A DNA stretch of 13,083 nucleotides from Desulfobacteraceae bacterium (GCA_030612945.1 JAUWMY010000031.1:1-13083), one strand, 5' to 3'; numbered from the stretch's first letter, positions 5,317-11,185 are shown. Notes: generated from the sequence alone by a model not told the origin. Made by a program: numbers and translations.

Positions 5317-5511
5317 AAGGCTGTAAAAATATGCTACTTTACAATTACAGGCGTTTCTACCACAGATTCTAAAATCCTTGCAGCCGCTGAGTCTTCTAAC
5401 ACCATTTTATTTGCCGATGATAAAACCATGGTTAAAAAAGCGGATCAGTTGGGTATTAAAGTACAAAAGAGTCCTGATTTTTTAAAGAACATATATCAGG
5501 ATGAGTTGTAG
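5317..5511 (+). pseudogene. C-terminal remnant of a PIN-domain (VapC-like) toxin
   Basis: The frame ending at TAG 5509-5511 reads TTDSKILAAAESSNTILFAD (from about 5359) and then DKTMVKKADQLGIKVQKSPD before a short tail. The pattern D.(K)ILA.A......LFADDK....A..LGI.V is the second half of a PIN domain, including the conserved Asp of 'tD.kila' and the 'aDDk' acidic pair. A stop at 5314-5316 closes the frame upstream and no start or N-terminal half is present. It is therefore a truncated, non-functional toxin fragment. Confidence 0.6.
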
Positions 5512-5649
5512 AGTTATTTACTTTTTTACCAGCGTCCCGTAATTGTCCTTTCAAAATGGGAGTTTGCCGAACGATTAGGAATTAAAAAAACAGTGAGGCA
5601 TTATACCCGCGAAGACTTAGAAGAAGACTTAATATTTTCCAATGGATAA
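5512..5649 (+). pseudogene. C-terminal remnant of a UPF0175 family antitoxin
   Basis: The frame ending at TAA 5647-5649 reads QRPVIVLSKWEFAERLGIKK and then TVRHYTREDLEEDLIFSNG. The 'SKWEFAE.L......HYT.EDLEEDL.F' pattern is the C-terminus of UPF0175 antitoxins. No in-frame start is evident, and the N-terminal half is missing. The TAA overlaps the ATG of the following toxin remnant (AATGGATAA), the typical overlap of UPF0175/DUF3368 operons. This confirms that the two were once one module. Confidence 0.65.
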
Positions 5650-5810
5650 GCCACTTCTTGTTGTTAGTAATTCTTCCCCAATTATGAACCTGGCATATCA
5701 AACAGATCAAACCAATGTTAGAAAAACTTAGAATCCAAGCTCATTTCTGGATCAAACCAGATCTCTACGACGCCATACTTTCGGAAATGGGTGAAACGCC
5801 ATTACGTTGA
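5642..5810 (+). pseudogene. DUF3368 PIN-like toxin with internal deletion
   Basis: From ATG 5642 the frame reads MDKPLLVVSNSSPIMNLAYQ, the N-terminal strand of DUF3368 PIN toxins (VSN.SP..NLA, with the first conserved Asn/Ser in place of Asp), and stops at 5729. In another frame, 5715-5810 reads MLEKLRIQAHFWIKPDLYDA and then ILSEMGE. This is the C-terminal tail of the same family ('L...GF.I...LY..vL...GE'). About 100 residues between these ends are missing, so the toxin is dead by internal deletion with frameshift. Confidence 0.65.
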
Positions 5811-5839
5811 AACGTAACTTTTTCATTCCCTTACCCCTT

Positions 5840-6010
5840 TAATCCTTCAATTCCCATTGCTTTAAGCCTTCAGCTTTGAGCTTCCAGCCTTGAGCTATTT
5901 GGCTTTCTCCTGCCTACTGCTTACTGCCTACTGGCTTCTATTTGTTCTCTGAGTTGATATACAATCGTCAATAGTCAATCGAAAATCGTCAATCACCCCA
6001 GGCCCCTTCC
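5840..6010 (+). repeat. heptamer block g
   Basis: The block begins with TTCAGCTTTGAGCTTCCAGC-type heptamers, also seen in blocks h and i. It continues through CCTACTG/CTTACTG units into the core at about 5951-6000 (ACAATCG, TCAATAG, TCAATCG, AAAATCG, TCAATCA). It separates the dead PIN modules from phd/relE. Confidence 0.8.
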
Positions 6011-6031
6011 CCTCTCCACCCAAAAAAGGTT

Positions 6032-6063
6032 TTGACTATTTTAGCCAAAAAGATTAAAATAGT
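6032..6063 (+). promoter_or_regulatory. phd/relE promoter with 9-bp inverted repeat operator
   Basis: TTGACT (6032-6037) and TAAAAT (6055-6060) are 17 bases apart. ACTATTTTA (6035-6043) and TAAAATAGT (6055-6063) form a perfect 9-bp inverted repeat with an 11-base gap. The arms overlap the -35 and cover the -10. Phd/YefM antitoxins repress their own promoters through such inverted repeats, so this is the probable operator. Confidence 0.7.
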
Positions 6064-6086
6064 TAAAAAGGATGAAGGAGGTTAAC

Positions 6087-6329
6087 ATGGAAGCGACAGC
6101 CACAGAAGTAAAAAATAAGTTTGGAAAATTCTCTGATATTGCCAGGAGCGAACCTGTTATTGTTGAGAAAACGGGTCGTAAGACCATTGTGCTGATAGCC
6201 TTTGAGGAATATGAGCGCCTAACCCAAATTGAAGATGCTTATTGGGCTGAGAAGGCAGCAAGAGCTGAGGCGGATGGATATGTTGGATCGGAAGAATCAA
6301 TGGCTTTTATAAGCGGAAAACATGCTTAG
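6087..6329 (+). CDS. Phd/YefM family antitoxin
   Basis: This 80-residue antitoxin starts MEATATEVKNKFGKFSDIAR (1-20), followed by SEPVIVEKTGRKTIVLIAFEEYERL, the classical Phd/YefM fold. The C-terminal half (IEDAYWAEKAARAEADGYVG, about 49-68) is the helical toxin-binding arm. The start at 6087 has GGAGG six bases upstream; the ATG at 6072 has no such site. It overlaps the toxin gene by 8 bp and is first gene of the operon. The inverted repeat across its promoter is the expected autoregulatory site. It would neutralise the RelE-like toxin by covering its active site. Confidence 0.9.
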   Translation: MEATATEVKNKFGKFSDIARSEPVIVEKTGRKTIVLIAFEEYERLTQIEDAYWAEKAARAEADGYVGSEESMAFISGKHA

Positions 6330-6588
6330 GCTTGATTTAACCAAAAAAACTATAGCCTTTCTTGATAAACTGCCGCCCAAACAGTTCAAGCAGGTTTCAA
6401 AAAAGATTTTTTCATTAATGGCAAATCCTAAACCTCACGATTCAAAGGAATTGAAGGGGTACCCTTACCGAGGGACAGACATCGGAGAATATCGAATTAT
6501 CTACCGCATTGAAGAAGGTCTTCTTAAAATTGCGCTTGTCGGCAAACGCAATGATTCTGCTGTCTATAGACAATTAGCAAGACTATAG
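6322..6588 (+). CDS. relE: RelE/ParE family toxin
   Basis: This 88-residue protein shows the RelE fold. It has an N-terminal helix pair (KKTIAFLDKLPPKQFKQVSK), then KELKGYPYRGTDIGEYRIIY (42-61) with the family 'Kel.g...R..iGeYRiiY' motif, and the final strand LLKIALVGKRNDSAVYR (67-83), where 'vgkRndvYr' holds the catalytic basic/Tyr residues. RelE toxins cleave mRNA in the ribosomal A site. The ATG lies within the end of the antitoxin gene (8-bp overlap). The toxin appears intact. Confidence 0.9.
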   Translation: MLRLDLTKKTIAFLDKLPPKQFKQVSKKIFSLMANPKPHDSKELKGYPYRGTDIGEYRIIYRIEEGLLKIALVGKRNDSAVYRQLARL

Positions 6589-6965
6589 CATAACCATGCT
6601 CTATCCCCCCGGGGCTTAGAGGACCAATTTTGGGGTCAAAAAGGCGGTTTTAAGGGCCAAAACGGACTATATTTCAGGCATTTTATCTGTAATATAAGAT
6701 CCTTGGCTTGGTCCGACCCCAGCAGATGACGACCCCAGCAGATGACCAGCAGACTTGGCTTGGTTTGACCCCAGCAGATTGAGCTCCCAGCAGATTGAGC
6801 TTTCAGCTTTGAGCTTTGAGCTATTTGTTTTTGCTCTCTTCGTCCTCTGAGTTGAGATACAATAGTCAATAATCCCCGATGAATCGGGATTTCCGCTGCG
6901 CTCCAACAATCATAAATCGTCAATCGCCTCCCCCCCTCCCCCACTTTAAATCCTCAATTCACACG
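6589..6965 (+). repeat. repeat-filled spacer with interrupted heptamer block h
   Basis: Positions 6705-6790 hold tandem-like AGCAGATG/AGCAGATTGAGCT repeats that include CCCCAGCAGAT several times. TTCAGCTTTGAGCTTTGAGC heptamers follow at about 6798, and then the core at 6850-6925. The core is interrupted at about 6870-6911 by a palindromic insert whose hairpin is CCCGAT-GA-ATCGGG. The insert reads, on the minus strand, as GGAGCGCAGCGGAAATCCCG, akin to 8065-8082. No gene is present. Confidence 0.65.
6870..6911 (-). mobile_element. palindromic REP-like insert in block h
   Basis: The insert separates ACAATAGTCAATA from ATAAATCGTCAATCG. On the minus strand it reads GGAGCGCAGCGGAAATCCCG, followed by ATTCATCGGGGAT. 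A related form lies on the plus strand at 8064-8092 (TAGCGAAGCGGAAATCCCG then a CGGGA arm). Small size, palindrome and disruption of a conserved block suggest a mobile REP-like unit. Confidence 0.55.
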
Positions 6966-6974
6966 ATTTCAATC

Positions 6975-7002
6975 TTGACTTATCATGCATTTGTGCTATC
7001 AT
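6975..7002 (+). promoter_or_regulatory. promoter of the AbrB-like/RelE-like operon
   Basis: TTGACT (6975-6980) and TATCAT (6997-7002) are 16 bases apart. The predicted start near 7009 gives a leader of about 24 bases containing AGGAGG before the ATG at 7033. Confidence 0.6.
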
Positions 7003-7032
7003 AAAAGTGTAATATTTATTTTAGGAGGGCCT

Positions 7033-7287
7033 ATGGGTCTTATAAAAACAATTGGCAGTAGCGGGCAGATCTCGCTGGGCAAAAAATTCGCAGGTCAATC
7101 TGTAATGCTGGATGAGATCGAAACGGGAGTTTGGATCGTTAAACTTGGTCGATTCATTCCCGATAGTGAAAAGTGGCTGCATGGGCCAGGTGTTCAGGCT
7201 GACCTTAACGAAGCTATTGCCTGGGCAGAGGAAAATCCGCCCGAAGACACTAACTTGGAGGAATTTGAAGCACGGGCCAAACGATGA
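7033..7287 (+). CDS. AbrB-fold-like antitoxin
   Basis: This 84-residue protein starts MGLIKTIGSSGQISLGKKFA (1-20), followed by GQSVMLDEIETGVWIVKLG. The beta-rich 'GSSGQISLGKkyaGk.V' opening is a divergent swapped-hairpin AbrB/SpoVT domain, which binds DNA as a dimer. The rest (ADLNEAIAWAEENPPEDTNL and the following acidic helix) is the toxin-binding tail common in MazE/VapB-type antitoxins. AGGAGGG lies just before the ATG at 7033, and this start is preferred over 6985. The gene ends in ATGA, sharing 4 bp with the next gene. The exact family name is uncertain; its role as antitoxin rests on domain and operon structure. Confidence 0.7.
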   Translation: MGLIKTIGSSGQISLGKKFAGQSVMLDEIETGVWIVKLGRFIPDSEKWLHGPGVQADLNEAIAWAEENPPEDTNLEEFEARAKR

Positions 7288-7598
7288 ACCAGAAAAGTCA
7301 TCAGCCCGTGCGTTTGGATTTGAACAACCCTGTCTTTCAACGCCAGCTTTTCAATCTGTCCAAAAATGAGCAGCGCAACAGCCTCAATACTCTGCGGAAA
7401 TTGGCAAATATGGCATGGCAACAGGTATATGTTGACCATGGACTAAAATGGGAGGCCATATTATCCCAGAAAGGCCCAGGCGGCAAAAAGCTTTACAGCT
7501 TTCGAATCGGTAAGGGATTTCGGGGAGTAGCGTACCGTGACGGTTTATGGCTGCGCCTGTTGTCATTACATCCTGATCATGATTCTGCTTACCCGTAG
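7284..7598 (+). CDS. RelE/ParE-like toxin
   Basis: This 104-residue protein partners the AbrB-like antitoxin. After a helical first half (NPVFQRQLFNLSKNEQRNSL at 15-34 and TLRKLANMAW) come WEAILSQKGPGGKKLYSFRI (56-75) and GKGFRGVAYRDGLWLRLLSL (76-95), ending in HPDHDSAY. The pattern 'lYS.Ri...fR.vay..g..lrll.lh.DHD.aY' matches a RelE-superfamily group in which the final His/Asp and Tyr replace the usual active-site set. It probably cleaves RNA, but its target is unknown. The ATGA overlap with the antitoxin means coupled translation. Confidence 0.75.
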   Translation: MNQKSHQPVRLDLNNPVFQRQLFNLSKNEQRNSLNTLRKLANMAWQQVYVDHGLKWEAILSQKGPGGKKLYSFRIGKGFRGVAYRDGLWLRLLSLHPDHDSAYP

Positions 7599-7637
7599 AC
7601 AATGTGGCTTCAATAGCTTCTCCTGGGGAATTCATTC

Positions 7638-7692
7638 TTACCCTATTAAATTTGCGCTGCGGGGAAACCCCTTTGGGAATTTAACAGGGTAA
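7638..7692. repeat. palindromic element, TTACCCTGTTAAATT family, copy 1
   Basis: TTACCCTATTAAATT (7638-7652) pairs with AATTTAACAGGGTAA (7678-7692) at 14 of 15 positions. Inside, GGGG-AAA-CCCC forms a second hairpin followed by TTT. The outer arms resemble 8136-8183. It lies 40 bp after the RelE-like toxin and could serve as its transcription terminator as well as being a miniature element. Confidence 0.65.
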
Positions 7693-7730
7693 ACCCACGG
7701 TAGACCTCTTGTCCCCTGTGCAGCCTCACA

Positions 7731-7940
7731 CCCTCTTTTTGCCCTTTGCGACTCTGCATGAGATACAATCGTCAATAGTCAATCGCCCCTGCCCCATGCC
7801 CTCTGCCCTTGTCGCTTTCAGCTTTGAGCTTCCAGCCTTGAGCTATTTGACTGTCTCCTGCCTACTACCTACTGCATACTGCCTTCTGTCTTTTGTTTGC
7901 CCTCTGTGTGCCCTGCGTCTCTGTGTGAGATAAATAGATT
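7731..7940 (+). repeat. heptamer block i (short core, AGATAAATAGAT tail)
   Basis: The core at 7757-7790 has only three AGTCAAT-type units (ACAATCG, TCAATAG, TCAATCG), missing exactly two heptamers compared with block j. TTCAGCTTTGAGC heptamers, CCTACTA/CCTACTG/CATACTG units and the GTGTGAGATAAATAGAT tail follow. No gene. Confidence 0.8.
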
Positions 7941-8315
7941 ATGCAAATTGTGTCTTAGTACCTTATAAATAAATTTGTATTCATGTTTCTGACGTCCATA
8001 ACTGTTTAATATTCCAATATGTTAATTGTTCTTTTTGTGTATTTTGTGCCTTTTTGCCTGTTGTAGCGAAGCGGAAATCCCGTCATAAACGGGACCGTAG
8101 TGAAACGAAAATCCCGCCATCGGGGCCCCGCCGTGCCCTGTTAAATTTTTCGTAGAAAAGGAGCACAGCGAATTTATACAGGGTAGCTTCGGTAGATGGT
8201 ACTGGGGTGGAATGTGAAACTATTCCTCTGGGGACAGGGGAATACAGTGTGTCCGCCTAATACTATGAAACGCATAATTACATGGGCGCCCCCCCAGCCT
8301 TCACATAGGGCTATT
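7941..8315. other. intergenic stretch with palindromes, no gene
   Basis: After an AT-rich part (7941-8045) come a REP-like sequence AGCGAAGCGGAAATCCCG at 8065 and its hairpin CCCGT-CATAA-ACGGG. A second CCCG-CCAT-CGGG follows, then the CCCTGTTAAATT/AATTTATACAGGG palindrome (8136-8183). GGGGACAGGGG at 8232 and GGGCGCCCCCCC at 8284 are further short GC-rich motifs before the tumE stop. I see no reading frame with support. Confidence 0.5.
8136..8183. repeat. palindromic element, CCCTGTTAAATT family, copy 2
   Basis: CCCTGTTAAATT (8136-8147) pairs with AATTTATACAGGG (8171-8183), with one extra base in the right arm. The arm sequence is nearly that of the element at 7638-7692, while the loops differ. 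This suggests conservation of the termini rather than of the interior. Confidence 0.55.
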
Positions 8316-8711
8316 CTATGCCCCAGTATCTTTATCGTTGGGGGGTAATGTTTTCTCTATGTCTACTAGAATCTTTTTCAAACTCATAGGGGAAGAACCG
8401 ACAACGTTATCCGGCAAATGAAGATGGTTGGGGAACGTATCCACATCTTTGTGATGTGGCACGTTGTCCCATCTCTTTTTCAATTTTCCATCAGCGGTCT
8501 GCCAATGGAAGCTGTAGGTTTCTACATTTATCTTTCTATTACGAATTATAACGTATTGAGCAAATTCTAGCACGTCACCGTTTGATAACTTACATTTAAT
8601 ACTAACGTAACCATCCTCGTCGCCTACCTCTGTTCTTAAGACCCTGAACGAAGATACGGCACGACTTACAGAAAGATCCTGCATCATATTTTGAATATAA
8701 GTTTCAAGCAC
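8316..8711 (-). CDS. tumE: TumE family toxin (DUF6516), copy 1
   Basis: This 131-residue protein belongs to the TumE/DUF6516 family of TA toxins, thought to be ribonucleases. Key features are the central beta strands (GDVLEFAQYVIIRNRKINVE), the signature YSFHWQ (66-71), then KKRWDNVPHHKDVDTFPNHL (78-97), rich in His and Trp and the likely active region. The helix MSLKKILVDIEKTL ends the fold. The start is a GTG at 8711 directly after the antitoxin stop TAA. This gives almost the same length as copy 2 (128 residues). Pairwise the two copies share only the core motifs, so they are not a recent duplication. Confidence 0.85.
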   Translation of the reverse strand: MLETYIQNMMQDLSVSRAVSSFRVLRTEVGDEDGYVSIKCKLSNGDVLEFAQYVIIRNRKINVETYSFHWQTADGKLKKRWDNVPHHKDVDTFPNHLHLPDNVVGSSPMSLKKILVDIEKTLPPNDKDTGA

Positions 8712-9023
8712 TTATGTCATGCCTTCAAGTTCGTTGTTTTTCTCAAGAAGGCGGTTACGTATTTGATACAATGAAGACCATTCCACAAAATCGATTTCAT
8801 CTCCGAGCCTGCCTTCCACGAATTCTTGGAAAAAAACCACAGACTCTTTCCCGTACGTCCGTTCAAATTTTCTTAATGCCTTGTCTAATCTCTTAATCTG
8901 TTCCTTGTATTTTTGAACTTTATAAGCCAGCATTTTCGAGATCGTCTGCGAGATAAAGACGTCTTCCCCATGTTTCTGAATGAATTTTTCCAGATTCTTA
9001 ACTTTTGATAATGTTTGCTCCAT
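8712..9023 (-). CDS. tumA: TumA-type antitoxin, copy 1
   Basis: This is a 103-residue, mostly helical protein preceding tumE. It matches copy 2 at two places: KFERTYGKES (52-61), corresponding to DFEKRYGM, and GRLGDEIDFVEWSSLYQIRN (71-90), corresponding to the GEQGDAMDFFEWAGLYE stretch. The shared G..GD..DF.EW..LY motif followed by a helix is likely the toxin-binding end. Residues 10-50 form a long basic helix. Start at 9023 has AAGGAGG eight bases upstream; the 18-residue extension to 9077 is unlikely. The stop codon touches the GTG of tumE, so translation is coupled. Antitoxin function is inferred from operon structure. Confidence 0.75.
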   Translation of the reverse strand: MEQTLSKVKNLEKFIQKHGEDVFISQTISKMLAYKVQKYKEQIKRLDKALRKFERTYGKESVVFFQEFVEGRLGDEIDFVEWSSLYQIRNRLLEKNNELEGMT

Positions 9024-9119
9024 TAAATTACCTCCTTCTTCCAAGCTTTCCCGCCAAAAGGGAGGACTGCATGGCATAGTCTAAGTCAGAACTGAGAAGC
9101 TGTATCAAGTCTACACTTT

Positions 9120-9309
9120 ACCCTAACGTTGCATAAAATTTGAGTTCAAAACGCTATAGATTGGGTCAGCAAGGGATGATTGCCCATTTTCAAGGACGAA
9201 AGTGTATTAAACATACGGTGAGGTCTTGAAAATGGGCAATCGTTTCTTGATGGCCTGATATAGAGCGAGCGAAGCGCTTTGGGACCAAATCTTTCTGCAA
9301 TGTTAGGGT
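9120..9309. mobile_element. 190-bp foldback (inverted-repeat) element
   Basis: The outer ends ACCCTAACGTTGCA (9120-9133) and TGCAATGTTAGGGT (9296-9309) are inverted repeats with one mismatch. The inner arms GATTGCCCATTTTCAAG (9178-9194) and CTTGAAAATGGGCAATC (9225-9241) are perfect over 17 bp with a 30-base loop. The flanking parts (TTTGAGTTCAAAACGCT on the left; AGCGCTTTGGGACCAAAT on the right) also pair loosely, so nearly the whole element can fold on itself. No coding sequence is credible. It lies about 100 bp upstream of tumA copy 1 and may influence its promoter. Confidence 0.7.
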
Positions 9310-9381
9310 TTACTATAGCCCGTCGTCTGTGTAAAGCATCCAATTATCTGCGAAATCTCCCCGGCATCTGCCCAACCCCAT

Positions 9382-9610
9382 CTCGAAAGAACTTATAGAT
9401 TAAAGGACGTCCCCAACTCGCCCTTTTCGCTTTGACCTTTCCACTTTCTACTGCTTACGGCCAACTGCATACTGCCTTCTGTCTTTCGTCCGTCTTCCGT
9501 CTACTGACTTCTTTCTTCTGTCTTCTGTCTTCCGTCCTCTGAGTTGAGATACAATAGTCAATAGTCAATCGAAAATAGTCAATCGCCCCTGCCCTGTGGG
9601 CTCTGTGAGA
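9382..9610 (+). repeat. heptamer block j (long form)
   Basis: The block opens with CTCGAAAGAACTTATAGATT followed by AAAGGACGTCCCCA, shared with block l. Heptamers follow with one 4-base slip at about 9491-9494. The core at 9541-9595 has five AGTCAAT-type units (ACAATAG, TCAATAG, TCAATCG, AAAATAG, TCAATCG). It is nearly identical to 12358-12580 apart from insertions or losses of whole heptamers. Confidence 0.85.
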
Positions 9611-9638
9611 GAAACAAAAATTCCCTTCCACAAAAAGC

Positions 9639-9692
9639 TTGACATTATCAGAAAGTAAAGCTAACTTTCAGTAAACAAGTAAGAAGGTAAAG
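9639..9692 (+). promoter_or_regulatory. abrB/relE copy 2 promoter region with repeated GTAA motifs
   Basis: A perfect -35 box TTGACA lies at 9639-9644. The -10 is less clear; TAACTT at 9662-9667 has the right spacing. GAAAGT (9651-9656) and ACTTTC (9664-9669) are an inverted repeat over this region. GTAAAG, GTAAAC, GTAAGA and GTAAAG start at 9655, 9671, 9679 and 9687, that is 16, 8 and 8 bases apart. These could be sites for the AbrB-type antitoxin. Confidence 0.45.
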
Positions 9693-9694
9693 TC

Positions 9695-9970
9695 ATGAAG
9701 ATTAGCAGTAAACGACAGGTCTCTATACCGAAAAAGATCATGGAGGCATTAGATCTCAAACCAGGAGACGAGGTGGAATTTCAGGTTGAAGGTGATAAGG
9801 CTCGCATCATCCCTATTAAGACAATTAAAGTTCCCAGGGATCAGGCCTGGTTTTGGACACCTGAGTGGCAAGAAAAGGAAAAGACAGCTGATCTCGAGTT
9901 GGTTAGTGGTCAGTACAAGGACTTTGACCGGCTGGAAGACCTTTTGAAGGATCTCCACAGTGAAGATTAG
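9695..9970 (+). CDS. AbrB/MazE/SpoVT-domain antitoxin
   Basis: This 91-residue protein has a textbook swapped-hairpin AbrB domain at the N-terminus: MKISSKRQVSIPKKIMEALD (1-20), then LKPGDEVEFQVEGDKARIIP. The S.K.QvsIPk.i...L.lk.GD.v.f pattern is complete. Residues 45-91 (RDQAWFWTPEWQEKEKTADL, then an acidic C-terminus) form the toxin-binding tail. AGAAGG lies about eight bases before the ATG. Its end overlaps the toxin by 11 bp. It should neutralise the RelE-like toxin and repress the shared promoter. Confidence 0.9.
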   Translation: MKISSKRQVSIPKKIMEALDLKPGDEVEFQVEGDKARIIPIKTIKVPRDQAWFWTPEWQEKEKTADLELVSGQYKDFDRLEDLLKDLHSED

Positions 9971-10217
9971 GCGAACAAATTCTTTTTTGAAGGATTACAA
10001 AAGGCTCCCATCAAACATAAGTTCCCGAGTTGACAAGCAACTCTCACTACTCTTGCAAAATCCCAGACACCCATCTCTCAAATTGAAGAAACTTAAAGGA
10101 ACTGATAGATTTGAAATCCGTATCAGTAAGAGCTATCGTCTGACTCTTAGGTACCAGGACCAAACATTGGAACTCCGTCGTGTTGGTACCCATGACCTAT
10201 TAAAAAAAGAAGGGTAA
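9960..10217 (+). CDS. relE: RelE family mRNA interferase toxin
   Basis: This 85-residue protein has all RelE elements. The helices are KDYKRLPSNISSRVDKQLSL (11-30). The strand and loop KLKKLKGTDRFEIRISKSYR (41-60) have the basic residues that bind RNA (K/R..R.rIs.sYRl). The final strand is TLELRRVGTHDLLKKEG (69-85), with 'R.vGtHd.l'. The predicted role is ribosome-dependent or free mRNA cleavage. The start is a GTG inside the antitoxin gene (11-bp overlap), a weaker start codon that would lower toxin output. No frameshift is visible. Confidence 0.88.
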   Translation: MKIRRTNSFLKDYKRLPSNISSRVDKQLSLLLQNPRHPSLKLKKLKGTDRFEIRISKSYRLTLRYQDQTLELRRVGTHDLLKKEG

Positions 10218-10263
10218 TAATCTTGTCTATCCCGTAGATCCTGTCTAAACCAGATTCCTACCC

Positions 10264-10462
10264 GTGTGAAAAAATCGTAACAGACTGTGCAAAATCTGTA
10301 ACCAAAAGCATGCGCCATTATGACATACCGAACCCCGCAGTGAATTGCGAAGTTAGGCGCAATTAGGATGGCATTTTTATGATGAAGCATGATGAAGAGA
10401 AACTTTTAACCCGTTTACGCCAAAATGCCGCACCATCTGCCACATTGACATAGTTGGCCCTC
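10264..10462 (+). repeat. dispersed repeat B, copy 3 (altered centre)
   Basis: The left part GTGTGAAAAAATCGTAAC up to CATTATGACATACC matches 2396-2461, and the right part TTTACGCCAAAATGC to CACATTGACATAG matches the ends of copies 1 and 2. Between them, at about 10330-10420, the sequence is unrelated to the other copies (it includes GTGAATTGCGAAGTTAGGCG). Either the centre was replaced or another element was inserted. Confidence 0.65.
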
Positions 10463-10545
10463 AACTGAAACCCCTCTGCGTCCTCTGAGTTGATATTCAA
10501 TATTCAATAGTCAATCGAAAATCGTCAATCGCTCCATGTCCCCCT
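10463..10545 (+). repeat. heptamer block k (short)
   Basis: CCTCTGCGTCCTCTGAGTTG leads into TTCAATATTCAATAGTCAAT and then the CGAAAATCGTCAATCG core end. The long CTTCTG run is absent. It lies immediately after dispersed repeat B, as block a follows copy 1. Confidence 0.75.
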
Positions 10546-10798
10546 TTTCACTCAAACCGTTATGTTGTTCGTATAGAGTTACTTAGTTTCTTATGGATGT
10601 CCCCCTTCACTCTGTCAGGAATGAAGACCTGACCCCTATTTCTTTCCATAAAGGTGAGGGGGAATTTGAAAAGATGGACGTAACTGCCTGTCGATTTCTA
10701 TTTTCATCTGGAGGGAATTTCCTACACTTCACCAATGGCGCAGAGAGCATGGCGCATGGCGCAAAGGGCATATCGTCAGGGGGAATTGGGCATGGCTT
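10546..10798. other. intergenic stretch with a short ATGGCGC heptamer tract
   Basis: Positions 10735-10776 hold another 7-base series (ATGGCGC, AGAGAGC, ATGGCGC, ATGGCGC, AAAGGGC), unrelated in sequence to the TCTTCTG/AGTCAAT type. The open frame at 10593-10859 runs antisense into tumE copy 2 and has no support. No gene is called. Confidence 0.5.
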
Positions 10799-11185
10799 TC
10801 AGCCCGACGCTTCCGCTGCAACAAGAGCCAGAACCTCTTCAGCGTTGATTGGTCCATGAGGTCTCACATTTGCCTCAGCGCCATCATGAACGTGGTGAGG
10901 GTGTGTCGAGATTTCGCGATGATGGGTCGCATTGTCCCAGCGCTTGAGCAACTGACCGGCTGCGTCCTGCCAATGAAAGCTATATTTTGCCACCTGGACC
11001 CTTCCTTCCACTACCTGGAACCGCTCGAATATCTCCAACAGACCGCTGCCACGCAGTGTGAGCAGATAACGTAACATGCCCATATCACCCTGCACTTCTT
11101 CACGTACCACTGTCCACCGCAACACTTGCGGATTCACAACCATAAGCGCTTTGATATAGGTCAGGTAATCAGCGGCGTCTTTCAC
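10799..11185 (-). CDS. tumE: TumE family toxin (DUF6516), copy 2
   Basis: This 128-residue protein is read from a GTG at 11185 that overlaps the antitoxin TGA (GTGA), the usual coupling. The longer frame to 11251 would run back through the antitoxin gene. It shares with copy 1 the signature KYSFHWQDAAGQLLKRWDNA (67-86), then THHREISTHPHHVHDG. The His-rich cluster (H88, H89, H95, H97, H98, H100) is the likely RNA-binding or catalytic region. The N-terminal half (TVVREEVQGDMGMLRYLLTL) gives the beta strands of the fold. Identity to copy 1 appears limited to these motifs. It is GC-richer than most of the window, suggesting separate acquisition. Confidence 0.85.
   Translation of the reverse strand: MKDAADYLTYIKALMVVNPQVLRWTVVREEVQGDMGMLRYLLTLRGSGLLEIFERFQVVEGRVQVAKYSFHWQDAAGQLLKRWDNATHHREISTHPHHVHDGAEANVRPHGPINAEEVLALVAAEASG

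Noticed and set aside
6636..6944. Two overlapping minus-strand frames across block h
   Set aside because: Both are translations of tandem and heptamer repeat DNA and have no family features or ribosome binding site.
7112..7439. Alternative frames overlapping the AbrB-like/RelE-like operon
   Set aside because: They are shadows of the two well-supported genes at 7033-7598.
10593..10859. 88-codon plus-strand frame
   Set aside because: It runs through a heptamer tract and antisense into tumE copy 2, with no recognisable protein features.
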